Source: Streptomyces xinghaiensis S187 (GTDB lineage Bacteria; Actinomycetota; Actinomycetes; Streptomycetales; Streptomycetaceae). From it: 64,000 bases of DNA. The position numbers were made by a program, and so were the translations under genes. Each line of letters starts with the position of its first letter. Position 1 is the first letter of the stretch. Positions 52,552 through 59,949 of this stretch are shown here, piece after piece. The stretch is taken from the NCBI RefSeq assembly GCF_000220705.2, contig NZ_CP023202.1, positions 3,224,001 through 3,288,000 on the forward strand. The letters are read 5' to 3'. The notes under the pieces were generated by a model. It worked only from the letters and a program-made list of their open reading frames with translations. It was not told the origin of the DNA and searched no databases.

Positions 52552-53292
52552 TCATCCCTGGACGGTGGGGCGGACGTTGATCTCACCGATCTCGACGTCA
52601 TCGGGCTGCTCGACGGCGAAGGCCACCGCGCGGGCAACCGCGTCCGGCGGGATGCCCACCGCGTCCATGGTCTTGCGCGTCTGCTCGCGGATGTCCGGGT
52701 CCGCCATGGAGTCGGCGAGCTCGGTGCGGACGTACCCCGGCGAGATGGCCGTCGTACGCACCACCCCGTCGGTGGACTCCGCGCGCAGCCCCTCGTGGAC
52801 GGTGCGCACCGCGTTCTTGGTCGCGGCGTAGACGGCCATCGAGGGGGACACCGACAGACCGGCCACGGACACGATGCTGACCAGGTGGCCCGCTCCCTGC
52901 TCGCGGAAGACGGGCAGCGCGGCGGCGACGCCGTTGAGCATGCCGCGGAGGTTGACGTCGATCATGGCCGACCAGTTGTCGGTGTCGAGGCCGGCCAGCG
53001 GGCCGATCGGGGCGATACCGGCGTTGTTCACCAGGACGTCGATACGGCCGTACCGGCCGACGGTGGCGGAGACCAGGCGCCGCAGATCGTCCGCCTTCGT
53101 GACATCGACGACGCAGGCGGCGGCACGGCCTTCCTCCTCCCGGATGCCCTCCGCTATGGCGTCGATGCGCTCGCGGCGGCGCGCCGCGAGGACGACCGCG
53201 GCGCCGCGCCGGGCGAGCAGACGGGCCGTGGCCTCACCGATGCCGCCACTGGCTCCGGTGATGGCGACGGTCTTGCCGTGGAGAGAGAGCAT
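52552..53292 (-). CDS. short-chain dehydrogenase/reductase
   Basis: The 246-residue classical SDR has TGASGGIGEATARLLARRG (NAD(P) loop), NNAGIAPIGPL, the catalytic Ser in VSIVSVAGLS and Y-x3-K in YAATKNAVRT. Substrate unknown; an NADP preference is suggested by the basic residues after the second strand (LAARRRER). The ATG has GGAGG just upstream. Its promoter region carries two GGACACGTGTCC palindromes. Confidence 0.93.
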   Translation of the reverse strand: MLSLHGKTVAITGASGGIGEATARLLARRGAAVVLAARRRERIDAIAEGIREEEGRAAACVVDVTKADDLRRLVSATVGRYGRIDVLVNNAGIAPIGPLAGLDTDNWSAMIDVNLRGMLNGVAAALPVFREQGAGHLVSIVSVAGLSVSPSMAVYAATKNAVRTVHEGLRAESTDGVVRTTAISPGYVRTELADSMADPDIREQTRKTMDAVGIPPDAVARAVAFAVEQPDDVEIGEINVRPTVQG

Positions 53293-53308
53293 CACTGCCT
53301 CCAAGCTA

Positions 53309-53360
53309 AAGTGGACACGTGTCCGGCACGGGCTCCACCGTACCGGACACGTGTCCACTT
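53309..53360. promoter_or_regulatory. double GGACACGTGTCC operator
   Basis: Two perfect 12-bp palindromes GGACACGTGTCC at 53313-53324 and 53345-53356 have centres 32 bp apart, about three helical turns. They lie inside an exact 18-bp inverted repeat (53309-53326 against 53343-53360). They overlap the predicted promoter of the SDR gene (TTTAGCTT just after, on the - strand) and precede a divergent RBS-ATG at 53375-53388. This is a typical layout for two dimers of a TetR- or MarR-type repressor. Confidence 0.8.
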
Positions 53361-53394
53361 GTGAGGCGGAACATCAGGAGTCTCCATGACGGAG

Positions 53395-53679
53395 TCAGGC
53401 CGCTTGCGTGACCGGCGGGGCGGAGGTGAACACCCGGTTGTCACGCAGGAGGGCCCACAACTCGCTCGCTCGTCGGCGGGCCAGGGCGATGACGGCCTGG
53501 ACGTGCTTGCAGCCCTCGCCACGCTTCTTCAGGCAGAAGTCCCGGGTCGGTCCTTCGCGGGTCGTACTTGTCTGCGCGGACATGGAGAACACCCTGCGCA
53601 GGCGGCGGCTGTAGCGCTTGGGCCGGTGGAGGTTGCCGGTCCGGAGACCGGAGTCACGCGGGACGGGCACCGCACCTGG
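53395..53679 (-). pseudogene. IS110-family transposase remnant (C-terminal part)
   Basis: About 94 codons with the IS110/IS116 C-terminal pattern: PVPRDSGLRTGNLHRPKRYS, a degraded middle, then RDFCLKKRGEGCKHVQAVIALARRR and LWALLRD. The N-terminal DEDD catalytic domain is missing, and no trace was seen up to the TetR gene. It begins nine bases after an orphan start codon (CAGGAG-tctcc-ATG at 53375-53388), so the element seems to have cut a gene that was divergent from the SDR gene. Confidence 0.75.
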
Positions 53680-53909
53680 GCCTTCCGCTCGTTCACTCGC
53701 CCCTCCTCGGGCCATCCGGCATGCCGCCGGCCCGAGGAACACCCCGCTGTCATTTCCGTAAGCAGCCACCGCACAAGGCGCGCACATCTCCATCGGCAGC
53801 CAGGGCGCCCCGGAGAGCCTGGCGGCCACTCCTGCTGAGCCACGGACGACAAGAACCCATCAGCCACACCCGGCCCTCCCGGGCCGCTCAACAACTGACG
53901 GAGAACCCC

Positions 53910-54485
53910 ATGAGCGCGTCAGCACGCCGCCCGGACGCGGCGCAGAACCGGACCCGCATCGTGGAGGCCGCCCGGGCAGCCCTCGCCGAGTCCGACCACG
54001 TGCACCTTAACGAGATCGCCAAACGCGCGGGGGTGGGACAGGGAACGCTCTACCGGAACTTCCCGAACCGAGAAGCGCTCCTCGCCGAGGTATACCGGCG
54101 CGACGTCGAAGAACTCGTGACCGCCGCCCCCGCTCTGCTGGCGGAACACGAGCCCGTGGAAGCCCTGCGCCACTGGCTCGACCGAGTGATCGACTACGCC
54201 GAGATCAAGCACGGCGTACTGGCAGCGCTGGAACCGGCGGCGTGGCAGGACCTGGTCGCCCACAGCCACAACCCCATCGAAGATGCTCTCGCTGTCCTGC
54301 TGGACGCCGGGAAAGCGGCCGGTTCCCTCCGCACGGACGTGGACGCCCACGGGGTCCTCCAGCTAATCACCTACCTCGGCCGACTGGACCGGGCCGCATG
54401 GGAGTCAAGAGCACGCCCTCTGATGAACGTCATCCTCGACGGTCTTCGCCGACGGGACGCGCCGGTGAGGGAGACGGGCCGGTGA
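53910..54485 (+). CDS. TetR-family transcriptional regulator
   Basis: The 191-residue protein has an N-terminal TetR HTH (RTRIVEAARAALAES, then LNEIAKRAGVGQGTLYRNFPNREALLAEVYRR) and a helical C-terminal domain with VEALRHWLDRVIDYAEIKHGVLAAL, like the TetR_C group common beside SDR genes. GGAG lies six bases before the ATG. It is the only intact regulator near the double GGACACGTGTCC operator and may be its ligand-responsive repressor, although the transposase remnant now separates them. Confidence 0.9.
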   Translation: MSASARRPDAAQNRTRIVEAARAALAESDHVHLNEIAKRAGVGQGTLYRNFPNREALLAEVYRRDVEELVTAAPALLAEHEPVEALRHWLDRVIDYAEIKHGVLAALEPAAWQDLVAHSHNPIEDALAVLLDAGKAAGSLRTDVDAHGVLQLITYLGRLDRAAWESRARPLMNVILDGLRRRDAPVRETGR

Positions 54486-54579
54486 GCGGACCGGTGGAGG
54501 CGGAGAAGGGAACTCGACCACCCGGCAAACGGGCGCGGGGAGTTGCAGGGAACCGTCGTGCAGCTCCCGGCACGAAAAA

Positions 54580-54609
54580 CCCGGGTCATGTGTACGACAG
54601 TGACCCGGG
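54580..54609 (-). terminator. Rho-independent terminator after the displaced tRNA end
   Basis: CCCGGGTCA and TGACCCGGG form a 9-bp stem around a 12-nt loop. Read on the - strand it is followed by TTTTT. It lies 6 bp beyond the 3' end of the tRNA-Thr fragment at 54615-54659, so it was probably the original terminator of the tRNA gene. Confidence 0.8.
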
Positions 54610-54614
54610 CTCCC

Positions 54615-54659
54615 GTGGAGCCGCCTTCGGGATTCGAACCGAGACCTACGCATGACGAG
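54615..54659 (-). repeat. displaced 3' half of tRNA-Thr(CGT): attachment-site copy
   Basis: These 45 bp match the 3' end of the intact tRNA-Thr gene (57691-57736) with one deleted base in the T stem and one substitution in the anticodon loop. It covers the anticodon loop, variable region, T arm and acceptor end, but no 5' half is present, so it is not a functional tRNA. This is what integration of an element into a tRNA gene leaves at the far end. Confidence 0.85.
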
Positions 54660-54682
54660 GGCGGCAAGGACGGTGCCGGGGT

Positions 54683-56209
54683 ATGCCATGCGGTGGTACC
54701 GGATCCCGACTTCCCAGATCAGCCCGCCGGCGGGGGGTCTTCGGCGACGCGATCACCATGACGTCGGCCCGGGACGCGGCCGGACGGCTCTCGACGCAGC
54801 ACATCACCGCCGGAGGGCGCGACGTCAGCAGCCGCGCCTACACCTACCGCGCCGACGGTCACCTGGTCTCCGTCGCGGACCGGCTGTCGGGCACCCGCGC
54901 CTTCGATCTCGACCGGGCGGGCCGCGTCACCGCCGTCCACGCCCGGGGCTGGACGGAGCGCTACGCCTACGACGACGCCGGCAACCAGACCTCGGCGTCC
55001 TGGCCGTCCCGCCACCCCGGCAGCGAGGCAACCGGACCGCGCGCCTACACCGGCACCACCCTCACCCGCGCCGGAGACGTCCGCTTCGAGTACGACGCCC
55101 TCGGCCGGGTCACCCTGCGCCGGAAGACCCGCCTCTCCCGCAAGCCCGACACCTGGCGCTACGCGTGGGACACGGAGAACCGCCTCACCTCGGTGACCAC
55201 CCCCGACGGGACCCGGTGGAGGTACCGCTACGACCCGCTCGGCCGCCGCACCGCGAAACAGCGCCTGGCGGCCGACGGCGAGACCGTGCTGGAGGAGACC
55301 CGGTTCACCTGGGACGGCCTGACCCTGTGCGAACAGACCAGCCACCGGCCGGACGACCCGACCGTGGTCGCCCTCACCTGGGACCACCGGGACGTCGTCC
55401 CCCTGGCGCAGACCGAGCGCATCCTCACGGCCGGCACCCGCCAGGAGGAGATCGACCGCCGGTTCTTCGCCATCGCCACGGACCTCATCGGCACACCGAC
55501 CGAGCTCATCGACGAGACGGGCGGCATCACCTGGCGCACCCGGAGCACGCTCTGGGGCACCACGGCCTGGTCCCGGGACAGCAGCGCCTACACCCCTCTC
55601 CGCTTCCCGGGCCAGTACTACGACCCCGAGACCGGCCTCCACTACAACTACTTCCGCCACTACGACCCGGAAACCGGCCGCTACACCTCTCCCGACCCCC
55701 TCGGCCTCGCCCCCGCGCCGAATCCCGTCGGCTACGTGGACAATCCGCTCATCGGGTGTGACCCGCTGGGCCTCATGCCCAAGTACACGAAGGAGGAGCG
55801 GGCCCAGAAGCGGATCAACAAGATCGTGGACGGCATCGTCGAGAAAGCACAGGACGACGGGTTCAAGAAGCGCCACGACTACCACGGGGACACCCGGCAC
55901 GCCTTCAGCGACGAACGGGTCGTCGAAATCCTCAAGAACCCGGACGCCGTGTACCACTCGACAGGCACAGCCGGGACGTTCACCTTCAGACAGGGTGACG
56001 ACATCGTGGTGATCGACGGCCCCGGCAATACCCAGGGTCAGGCCATCACGGCGTACGGACCGTCGGGCATCAAGGGCGAGTCCGGGGCCACGGCGCTCGG
56101 CGGTAAACCCACGGACCCCGGCGCCCCGGTGACGCACGAGGACATCGTGAACGGCAGGATTCCCGCCAAGGACGGCCGCTTCCAGCCCCCGGCAGTACAG
56201 ATCAGATGA
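54683..56209 (+). CDS. orphan Rhs tip with C-terminal candidate nuclease toxin
   Basis: Up to 508 residues. From about residue 25 there are YD/RHS repeats (RAYTYRADGHLVSV, ERYAYDDAGNQT, RFEYDALGRVTLRRKT, RYRYDPLGRRTAKQR). The hyperconserved Rhs boundary follows (FPGQYYDPETGLHYNYFRHYDPETGRYTSPDPLGL), then a variable tip of about 140 residues. The tip (HAFSDERVVEILKNPDAVY ... GDDIVVIDGPGN ... ITAYGPSGIKG) resembles BECR-fold ribonuclease toxins. Full-length Rhs proteins are usually well over 1,000 residues, so secretion and cocoon parts are missing. Any start codon (54683 or 54758) lacks a good RBS. It begins within 25 bp of the attachment repeat. Probably a silent toxin cassette. Confidence 0.8.
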   Translation: MPCGGTGSRLPRSARRRGVFGDAITMTSARDAAGRLSTQHITAGGRDVSSRAYTYRADGHLVSVADRLSGTRAFDLDRAGRVTAVHARGWTERYAYDDAGNQTSASWPSRHPGSEATGPRAYTGTTLTRAGDVRFEYDALGRVTLRRKTRLSRKPDTWRYAWDTENRLTSVTTPDGTRWRYRYDPLGRRTAKQRLAADGETVLEETRFTWDGLTLCEQTSHRPDDPTVVALTWDHRDVVPLAQTERILTAGTRQEEIDRRFFAIATDLIGTPTELIDETGGITWRTRSTLWGTTAWSRDSSAYTPLRFPGQYYDPETGLHYNYFRHYDPETGRYTSPDPLGLAPAPNPVGYVDNPLIGCDPLGLMPKYTKEERAQKRINKIVDGIVEKAQDDGFKKRHDYHGDTRHAFSDERVVEILKNPDAVYHSTGTAGTFTFRQGDDIVVIDGPGNTQGQAITAYGPSGIKGESGATALGGKPTDPGAPVTHEDIVNGRIPAKDGRFQPPAVQIR

Positions 56210-56216
56210 GGCAGTG

Positions 56217-56975
56217 ATGACGACGAAACTGAAGTTCGACGGCGGCTGGTCCGCGACGGTGACAGGCGAACCGCTCGACCTCGTGCCCCGTCTCCTCGGT
56301 ACCTTCCTGATCGTTTCCCCTTATGCGGACAGGGTGGAACGGGAGAAATTCCTCGCGGACACGTTCGGCAGCCAGGACTGGCTGTGGGATCTCCCTGACG
56401 TTTTCCGTTTCGCCCCGAGCGGCCGACGGCTGGTCGGGGCTGAATTCCGGATTCCGGAAGAGTCCGCCTCAGCCGAGGATTCGGCCCGCCTTCCCGTCAC
56501 GCCCGAAGTACGCCCGGGCGGGCTCCGCGCAGACGAGGTCAAAGACTTCCGGCACGAAATGTGCACAGTGCTGTGCCGGGCTCCCGGCGATGCCGTGCTG
56601 ACCTGCCTGCGCGATCTCGACGTCCTCGACGAGCCGCTGGAGGCCCGCATCGGCATCGCGCCCGACGTGGCGCTCCTCGTCCAGCACGGCACCGTCGTCG
56701 GCTGGAGCCTCACCGATCCCGCGCGCTACCTGACCACCGCCTACGCCGACCCCGACCCCGACCCGCCCTCCCCCGCCACCCGTCGCCTGCTCACCGAGTG
56801 CCTGAACCTGGTCACCACGCCACTGGTCGACGACCTGGTGGACGGCGAACCGGCCGCCCTGGCCCGCCTCCGGGCCGCTGACGAAGCCCTGCGCAACCAA
56901 CAGGAGGACCGGCACCGGGCCGACGCCCTCCGCGACCTCATCGCCACCATGGTCGACGACTACGGAAACTGGTGA
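56217..56975 (+). CDS. candidate immunity protein for the Rhs toxin
   Basis: A 252-residue soluble protein of no family I recognise: DGGWSATVTGEPLDLV at the start, FLADTFGSQDWLWDLPDVFRF, and a helical second half with PPSPATRRLLTECLNLVTTPLVDDL. ATG chosen behind GATGAGG; it starts 7 bp after the Rhs stop. Gene order (toxin tip then small intact gene) and the partly duplicated copy downstream are typical of polymorphic toxin immunity genes. Function is inferred from position only. Confidence 0.6.
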   Translation: MTTKLKFDGGWSATVTGEPLDLVPRLLGTFLIVSPYADRVEREKFLADTFGSQDWLWDLPDVFRFAPSGRRLVGAEFRIPEESASAEDSARLPVTPEVRPGGLRADEVKDFRHEMCTVLCRAPGDAVLTCLRDLDVLDEPLEARIGIAPDVALLVQHGTVVGWSLTDPARYLTTAYADPDPDPPSPATRRLLTECLNLVTTPLVDDLVDGEPAALARLRAADEALRNQQEDRHRADALRDLIATMVDDYGNW

Positions 56976-57036
56976 CCGAGTTCGACACGGGGCGTTCCCG
57001 TGCCATGAAGACGTCGGGGACGAGGCGGCATTCGCC

Positions 57037-57548
57037 ATGAGACTCACCCTCGACGGCGGCGACTGGAACGCGACGGTGACCGGCGATCCCCTCCGCATCA
57101 CCCCGCGCTTCGACTTCCCGGGCCAATGCGTGCGCATCGCGGAGTACGCGGACGTGGAGCAATGGCAGCGCTTCCTCACGGACACCTTCGGCAGCCAGGC
57201 ATGGCTGTGGGACGATCCCGACGAGCTCCGGTTCGCCCCGGACACCCGCGAACTGGCCGGCGCAGCATTTCGATTGCCCGGTACCTGACCACGGGATTCG
57301 CCGCCCCCGGCCCCAACCCACCCTCTCCCGCCACCCGCCGGCTACTCACTGCCTGCCTGGACCTGACCACCACACCGCTGCTCTACGAGGTCAAGGACCG
57401 GAACCCGGCCGCCCTGGCCCGCCTCCGCGCAGTCGACGAAGCCCTGCGCAGCCAGCGCGAGGACCGGCACTGGGCCAACGCCCTTCTTGCGCTCATCAGC
57501 AACCTGGTCGAGGACTACGCCGACCGGCCGACCGGGCAGAAACCGTGA
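57037..57548 (+). pseudogene. decayed second copy of the immunity-like gene
   Basis: 57037-57288 encodes MRLTLDGGDWNATVTGDPL ... FLTDTFGSQAWLWDDPDELRFAP, clearly related to the first half of the preceding gene. About 57285-57548, in another frame, encodes ARYLTTGFAAPGPNPPSPATRRLL ... ALARLRAVDEALRSQREDRH, related to its last third. The middle (about 85 residues) is deleted and the join shifts the frame. So this is an internally deleted paralogue, not two small genes. Confidence 0.8.
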
Positions 57549-57657
57549 AGGGCCAGGTCACAGCTCCGGCTCACCGGATCCGGATGCGCACCCCTGCGCT
57601 CCCCCTCATCCACGACCACGCTGCGAACTGATTGGCCATCAGAGGAGCAATACAAAA

Positions 57658-57686
57658 GACCAGGTCAGAAGGGTTCTGACCTGGTC
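57658..57686 (-). terminator. Rho-independent terminator of tRNA-Thr
   Basis: GACCAGGTCAGAA and TTCTGACCTGGTC form a perfect 13-bp stem with a GGG loop, followed on the - strand by TTTTG. It lies 8 bp beyond the tRNA 3' end. Confidence 0.88.
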
Positions 57687-57690
57687 GTGA

Positions 57691-57736
57691 GTGGAGCCGC
57701 CTTCGGGATTCGAACCCGAGACCTACGCATTACGAG
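57691..57736 (-). repeat. attachment-site copy inside intact tRNA-Thr
   Basis: 46 bp from just beyond the tRNA 3' end to the anticodon loop, nearly identical to 54615-54659. The direct repeat defines the ends of the island between them. Confidence 0.85.
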
Positions 57737-57768
57737 TGCGTTGCTCTGGCCATCTGAGCTAAGGCGGC
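57695..57768 (-). tRNA. tRNA-Thr (anticodon CGT)
   Basis: The 74-nt cloverleaf has acceptor GCCGCCT/AGGCGGC, D arm with AGCTCAGATGGCCAGAGC, anticodon stem ACGCA/TGCGT around loop CTCGTAA (anticodon CGT at plus-strand 57732-57734), T arm with GGTTCGAATCC and a T discriminator; CCA is not encoded. A TAGACT -10-like hexamer lies upstream (57825-57830). Its 3' half appears to have been supplied by the inserted island. Confidence 0.95.
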
Positions 57769-57949
57769 GAGCTGCGGCGACGACCCGGCCTCGCGGCACA
57801 CGGGGGGTGTCGGCAACAGCGCCAAGTCTACACAGTGCGGGAGGGTGCCCCGTACCGGGTTGTGACCGGCCCGGCGGCTGCCCTGCCCGTACCGCTGTGG
57901 GACCGCCCGTTCGTCCTCGGCCTGCCGCCCGGCCCCGCGCCTCCCCGTC

Positions 57950-59536
57950 TCAGGTGCACTTCGTGCCGTCCGACGGAGGCTTGCCCCGCAGCAGGTACGT
58001 GTTGACCGCCTGGTCCACGCAGGCGCTGCCGCGCCCGTACGCCGTGTGGCCGTCGCCGTCGTAGGTCAGGAGGGTGCCCGAGGAGAGCTGGCCGGCCAGG
58101 CCGCGGGACCAGATGTACGGGGTCGCCGGGTCGCGGGTGGTGCCGATGACCACGATCGGCGCCGCGCCCTCCGCCTCGATGCGGTGGGGCTTGCCCGTCG
58201 GCTCGACCGGCCAGTACGCGCAGTTCAGCGCGGACCACGCCAGCCCCTCGCCGAAGACCGGGGACGCCTTCCGGAACGACGCCGTGTGCTTCCGCACCTC
58301 CTCCGGGCTCGTGAAGGAGGCCGGGAGGTCCAGGCAGTTGACGGCCGGGTTCGCGTACATGAGGTTCTCGTACGAGCCGTCCTCATCCCGCTCGTAGTAC
58401 AGGTCCGCGAGCTGGAGGAGGGCGTCGCCGCGGCCCTCCATCGCGGACTGCAGGGCCATGCGGAGCCGGGGCCACGCCCCCTCGTCGTACATCGCGGCGA
58501 TCACGCCCGTGGTGGCCAGCGACTCGCCCAGCTCCCGGCCCTCGCCCGCGGGGACGGGCCGGGCGTCGAGCTTCTCGAAGAACGCCCGGAGGCGCTTGCG
58601 CGCGTCGTCGACGCTCTTGTCGCCGAGCGGGCAGTCGTCGCCGCGCAGGCAGTCCTCGGCGAAGGCGGTGAAGGCGGTGCCGAAGCCGGCCGTCTGGTCG
58701 CGGTTCATCTGCACGGACGACAGGGAGGGGTCCATCGCGCCGTCGAAGACCATCCGGCCGACGCGGTCCGGGAAGAGCCCGGCGTACGTCGCGCCGAGGA
58801 AGGTGCCGTACGAGGCCCCGACATAGGTCAGTTTCCCGTCGCCCAGCGCTTCGCGCAGCAGGTCCATGTCGCGGGCCGACTCCGTGGTGGAGACGTGCCC
58901 CAGGACGTCACCCGTGTGCCGCTCGCAGCCCTCGGCGAACTTCTTGTACGAGGCGACGAGCGCGTCCGTCTCCCGCTTGTCGTCGGGGGTGATGTCGACC
59001 TGGGTGTAGACGTCCATCGCCCGGTCCGTGAGGCACTTGACCGGCTCGCTGCGGGCCACCCCGCGCGGGTCGACGGCCACCATGTCGTAGCGGGCGCGCA
59101 CCGGCTCCGGGTAGCCGACGGCCGCGTAGGACTGCAGGTAGCCGACCGCCGAGCCGCCCGGGCCGCCCGGGTTGACCAGCAGTGATCCGAGGCGCTTCCC
59201 CGGGCCGGCCGCCTTCTTGCGCGATACGGCGAGCCGGACGTCCCGGCCCTCACCCGGCTTGTCGTAGTCGAGGGGCGCCTTGAGGGTGGCGCACTGGAAG
59301 CCGGCGGCTCCGCAGGCCCGCCAGCGCAGCTTCTGTTCGTAGTACGGCTTGAGGGCCGGCGGGACGGCGGCGGGCAGGGGCTTCAGCACCTCACTGGTGC
59401 CGGGCATGCGCCCGGGGCCGCCGGGGCCCGAGGCCGAGATCTCCGTGTCGGCGCCGGACGAGCAGCCGGAGAGCAGCAGGACGGCGGACACGATGAGGGC
59501 ACCGGCGGTACGGCGCGGTCGGCGGCTGGTGTCCAT
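57950..59536 (-). CDS. secreted alpha/beta hydrolase, tripeptidyl aminopeptidase family
   Basis: The 528-residue lipoprotein precursor (TAGALIVSAVLLLSGCSSG, Cys about residue 25) has a TAP-type alpha/beta hydrolase fold. The oxyanion segment is NPGGPGGSAVGYL, the nucleophile Ser is in YVGASYGTFLG, the Asp in GTTRDPATPY and the His in YDGDGHTAYG. These enzymes (Streptomyces SlpD/SlpE/TAP relatives) remove N-terminal tripeptides outside the cell. Monocistronic, with 413 bp to the next gene upstream. Full length and intact. Confidence 0.92.
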   Translation of the reverse strand: MDTSRRPRRTAGALIVSAVLLLSGCSSGADTEISASGPGGPGRMPGTSEVLKPLPAAVPPALKPYYEQKLRWRACGAAGFQCATLKAPLDYDKPGEGRDVRLAVSRKKAAGPGKRLGSLLVNPGGPGGSAVGYLQSYAAVGYPEPVRARYDMVAVDPRGVARSEPVKCLTDRAMDVYTQVDITPDDKRETDALVASYKKFAEGCERHTGDVLGHVSTTESARDMDLLREALGDGKLTYVGASYGTFLGATYAGLFPDRVGRMVFDGAMDPSLSSVQMNRDQTAGFGTAFTAFAEDCLRGDDCPLGDKSVDDARKRLRAFFEKLDARPVPAGEGRELGESLATTGVIAAMYDEGAWPRLRMALQSAMEGRGDALLQLADLYYERDEDGSYENLMYANPAVNCLDLPASFTSPEEVRKHTASFRKASPVFGEGLAWSALNCAYWPVEPTGKPHRIEAEGAAPIVVIGTTRDPATPYIWSRGLAGQLSSGTLLTYDGDGHTAYGRGSACVDQAVNTYLLRGKPPSDGTKCT

Positions 59537-59949
59537 GGGTACCCCTCGGGTCGGCGCGTTCTCGGTGTGCGGCGCTTACTCGGCGTCCGGCGGGCCGGCG
59601 CGCGGGACGCGTGCGGCGCGGAGGTGCCACCGGGGCGGCACGCGCGGCGGGGATGGTGTCACCGGTGGCCCGGGCACCGCCTCGGTGGTGCGTGACGATC
59701 TGCGGCTTCTGTTCGGAGCGTAACCGTACGGGCTCTCGGGGACGCGGCCCATGGGGCCCGTACGAGTGAGCGAGCGCGGGCGCGGCCGGACAGCGGGACG
59801 CCGGACGGGCGGGCAGAGGGGGTGCGGACGGGCGGGCAGGAGAACGGCGGACGGGTGGAGAGCCGCGGCACGGCCGGGCAGGCGGAGCGAGCCCCGGATG
59901 CACCGAGGCGCCCGGGCGTCCCGGTTGCCCGGGCCCGCGGCCGCCCGGA
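59537..59949. promoter_or_regulatory. promoter region of the secreted hydrolase
   Basis: 413 bp between holB and the hydrolase gene, both on the - strand. No gene is supportable. It should include the hydrolase promoter and possibly the holB terminator; no clear elements were recognised in the G+C-rich sequence. Confidence 0.35.

Larger units (their letters stand above)
54615..57736. mobile_element. 3.1-kb tRNA-Thr-borne island remnant with Rhs and immunity genes
   Basis: The interval is bounded by direct repeats of 45 and 46 bp from the tRNA-Thr(CGT) 3' half. Both repeats have an adjacent terminator on the same side, as expected if an element carrying its own tRNA end and terminator inserted into the gene. 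Inside are an orphan Rhs tip, a candidate immunity gene and a decayed copy of it. No integrase, relaxase or excisionase gene is present, so it is a remnant or was mobilised by outside enzymes. Confidence 0.7.

Noticed and set aside
53386..53838. 150-codon frame on the + strand after the GGACACGTGTCC operator
   Set aside because: Only the first few codons follow a good RBS; the rest is the antisense of the IS110-type remnant, so it is not an intact gene.
54615..54659. Possible second tRNA-Thr gene
   Set aside because: Only the 3' half is present and the T stem has lost a base; no 5' acceptor, D arm or 5' anticodon stem follows.
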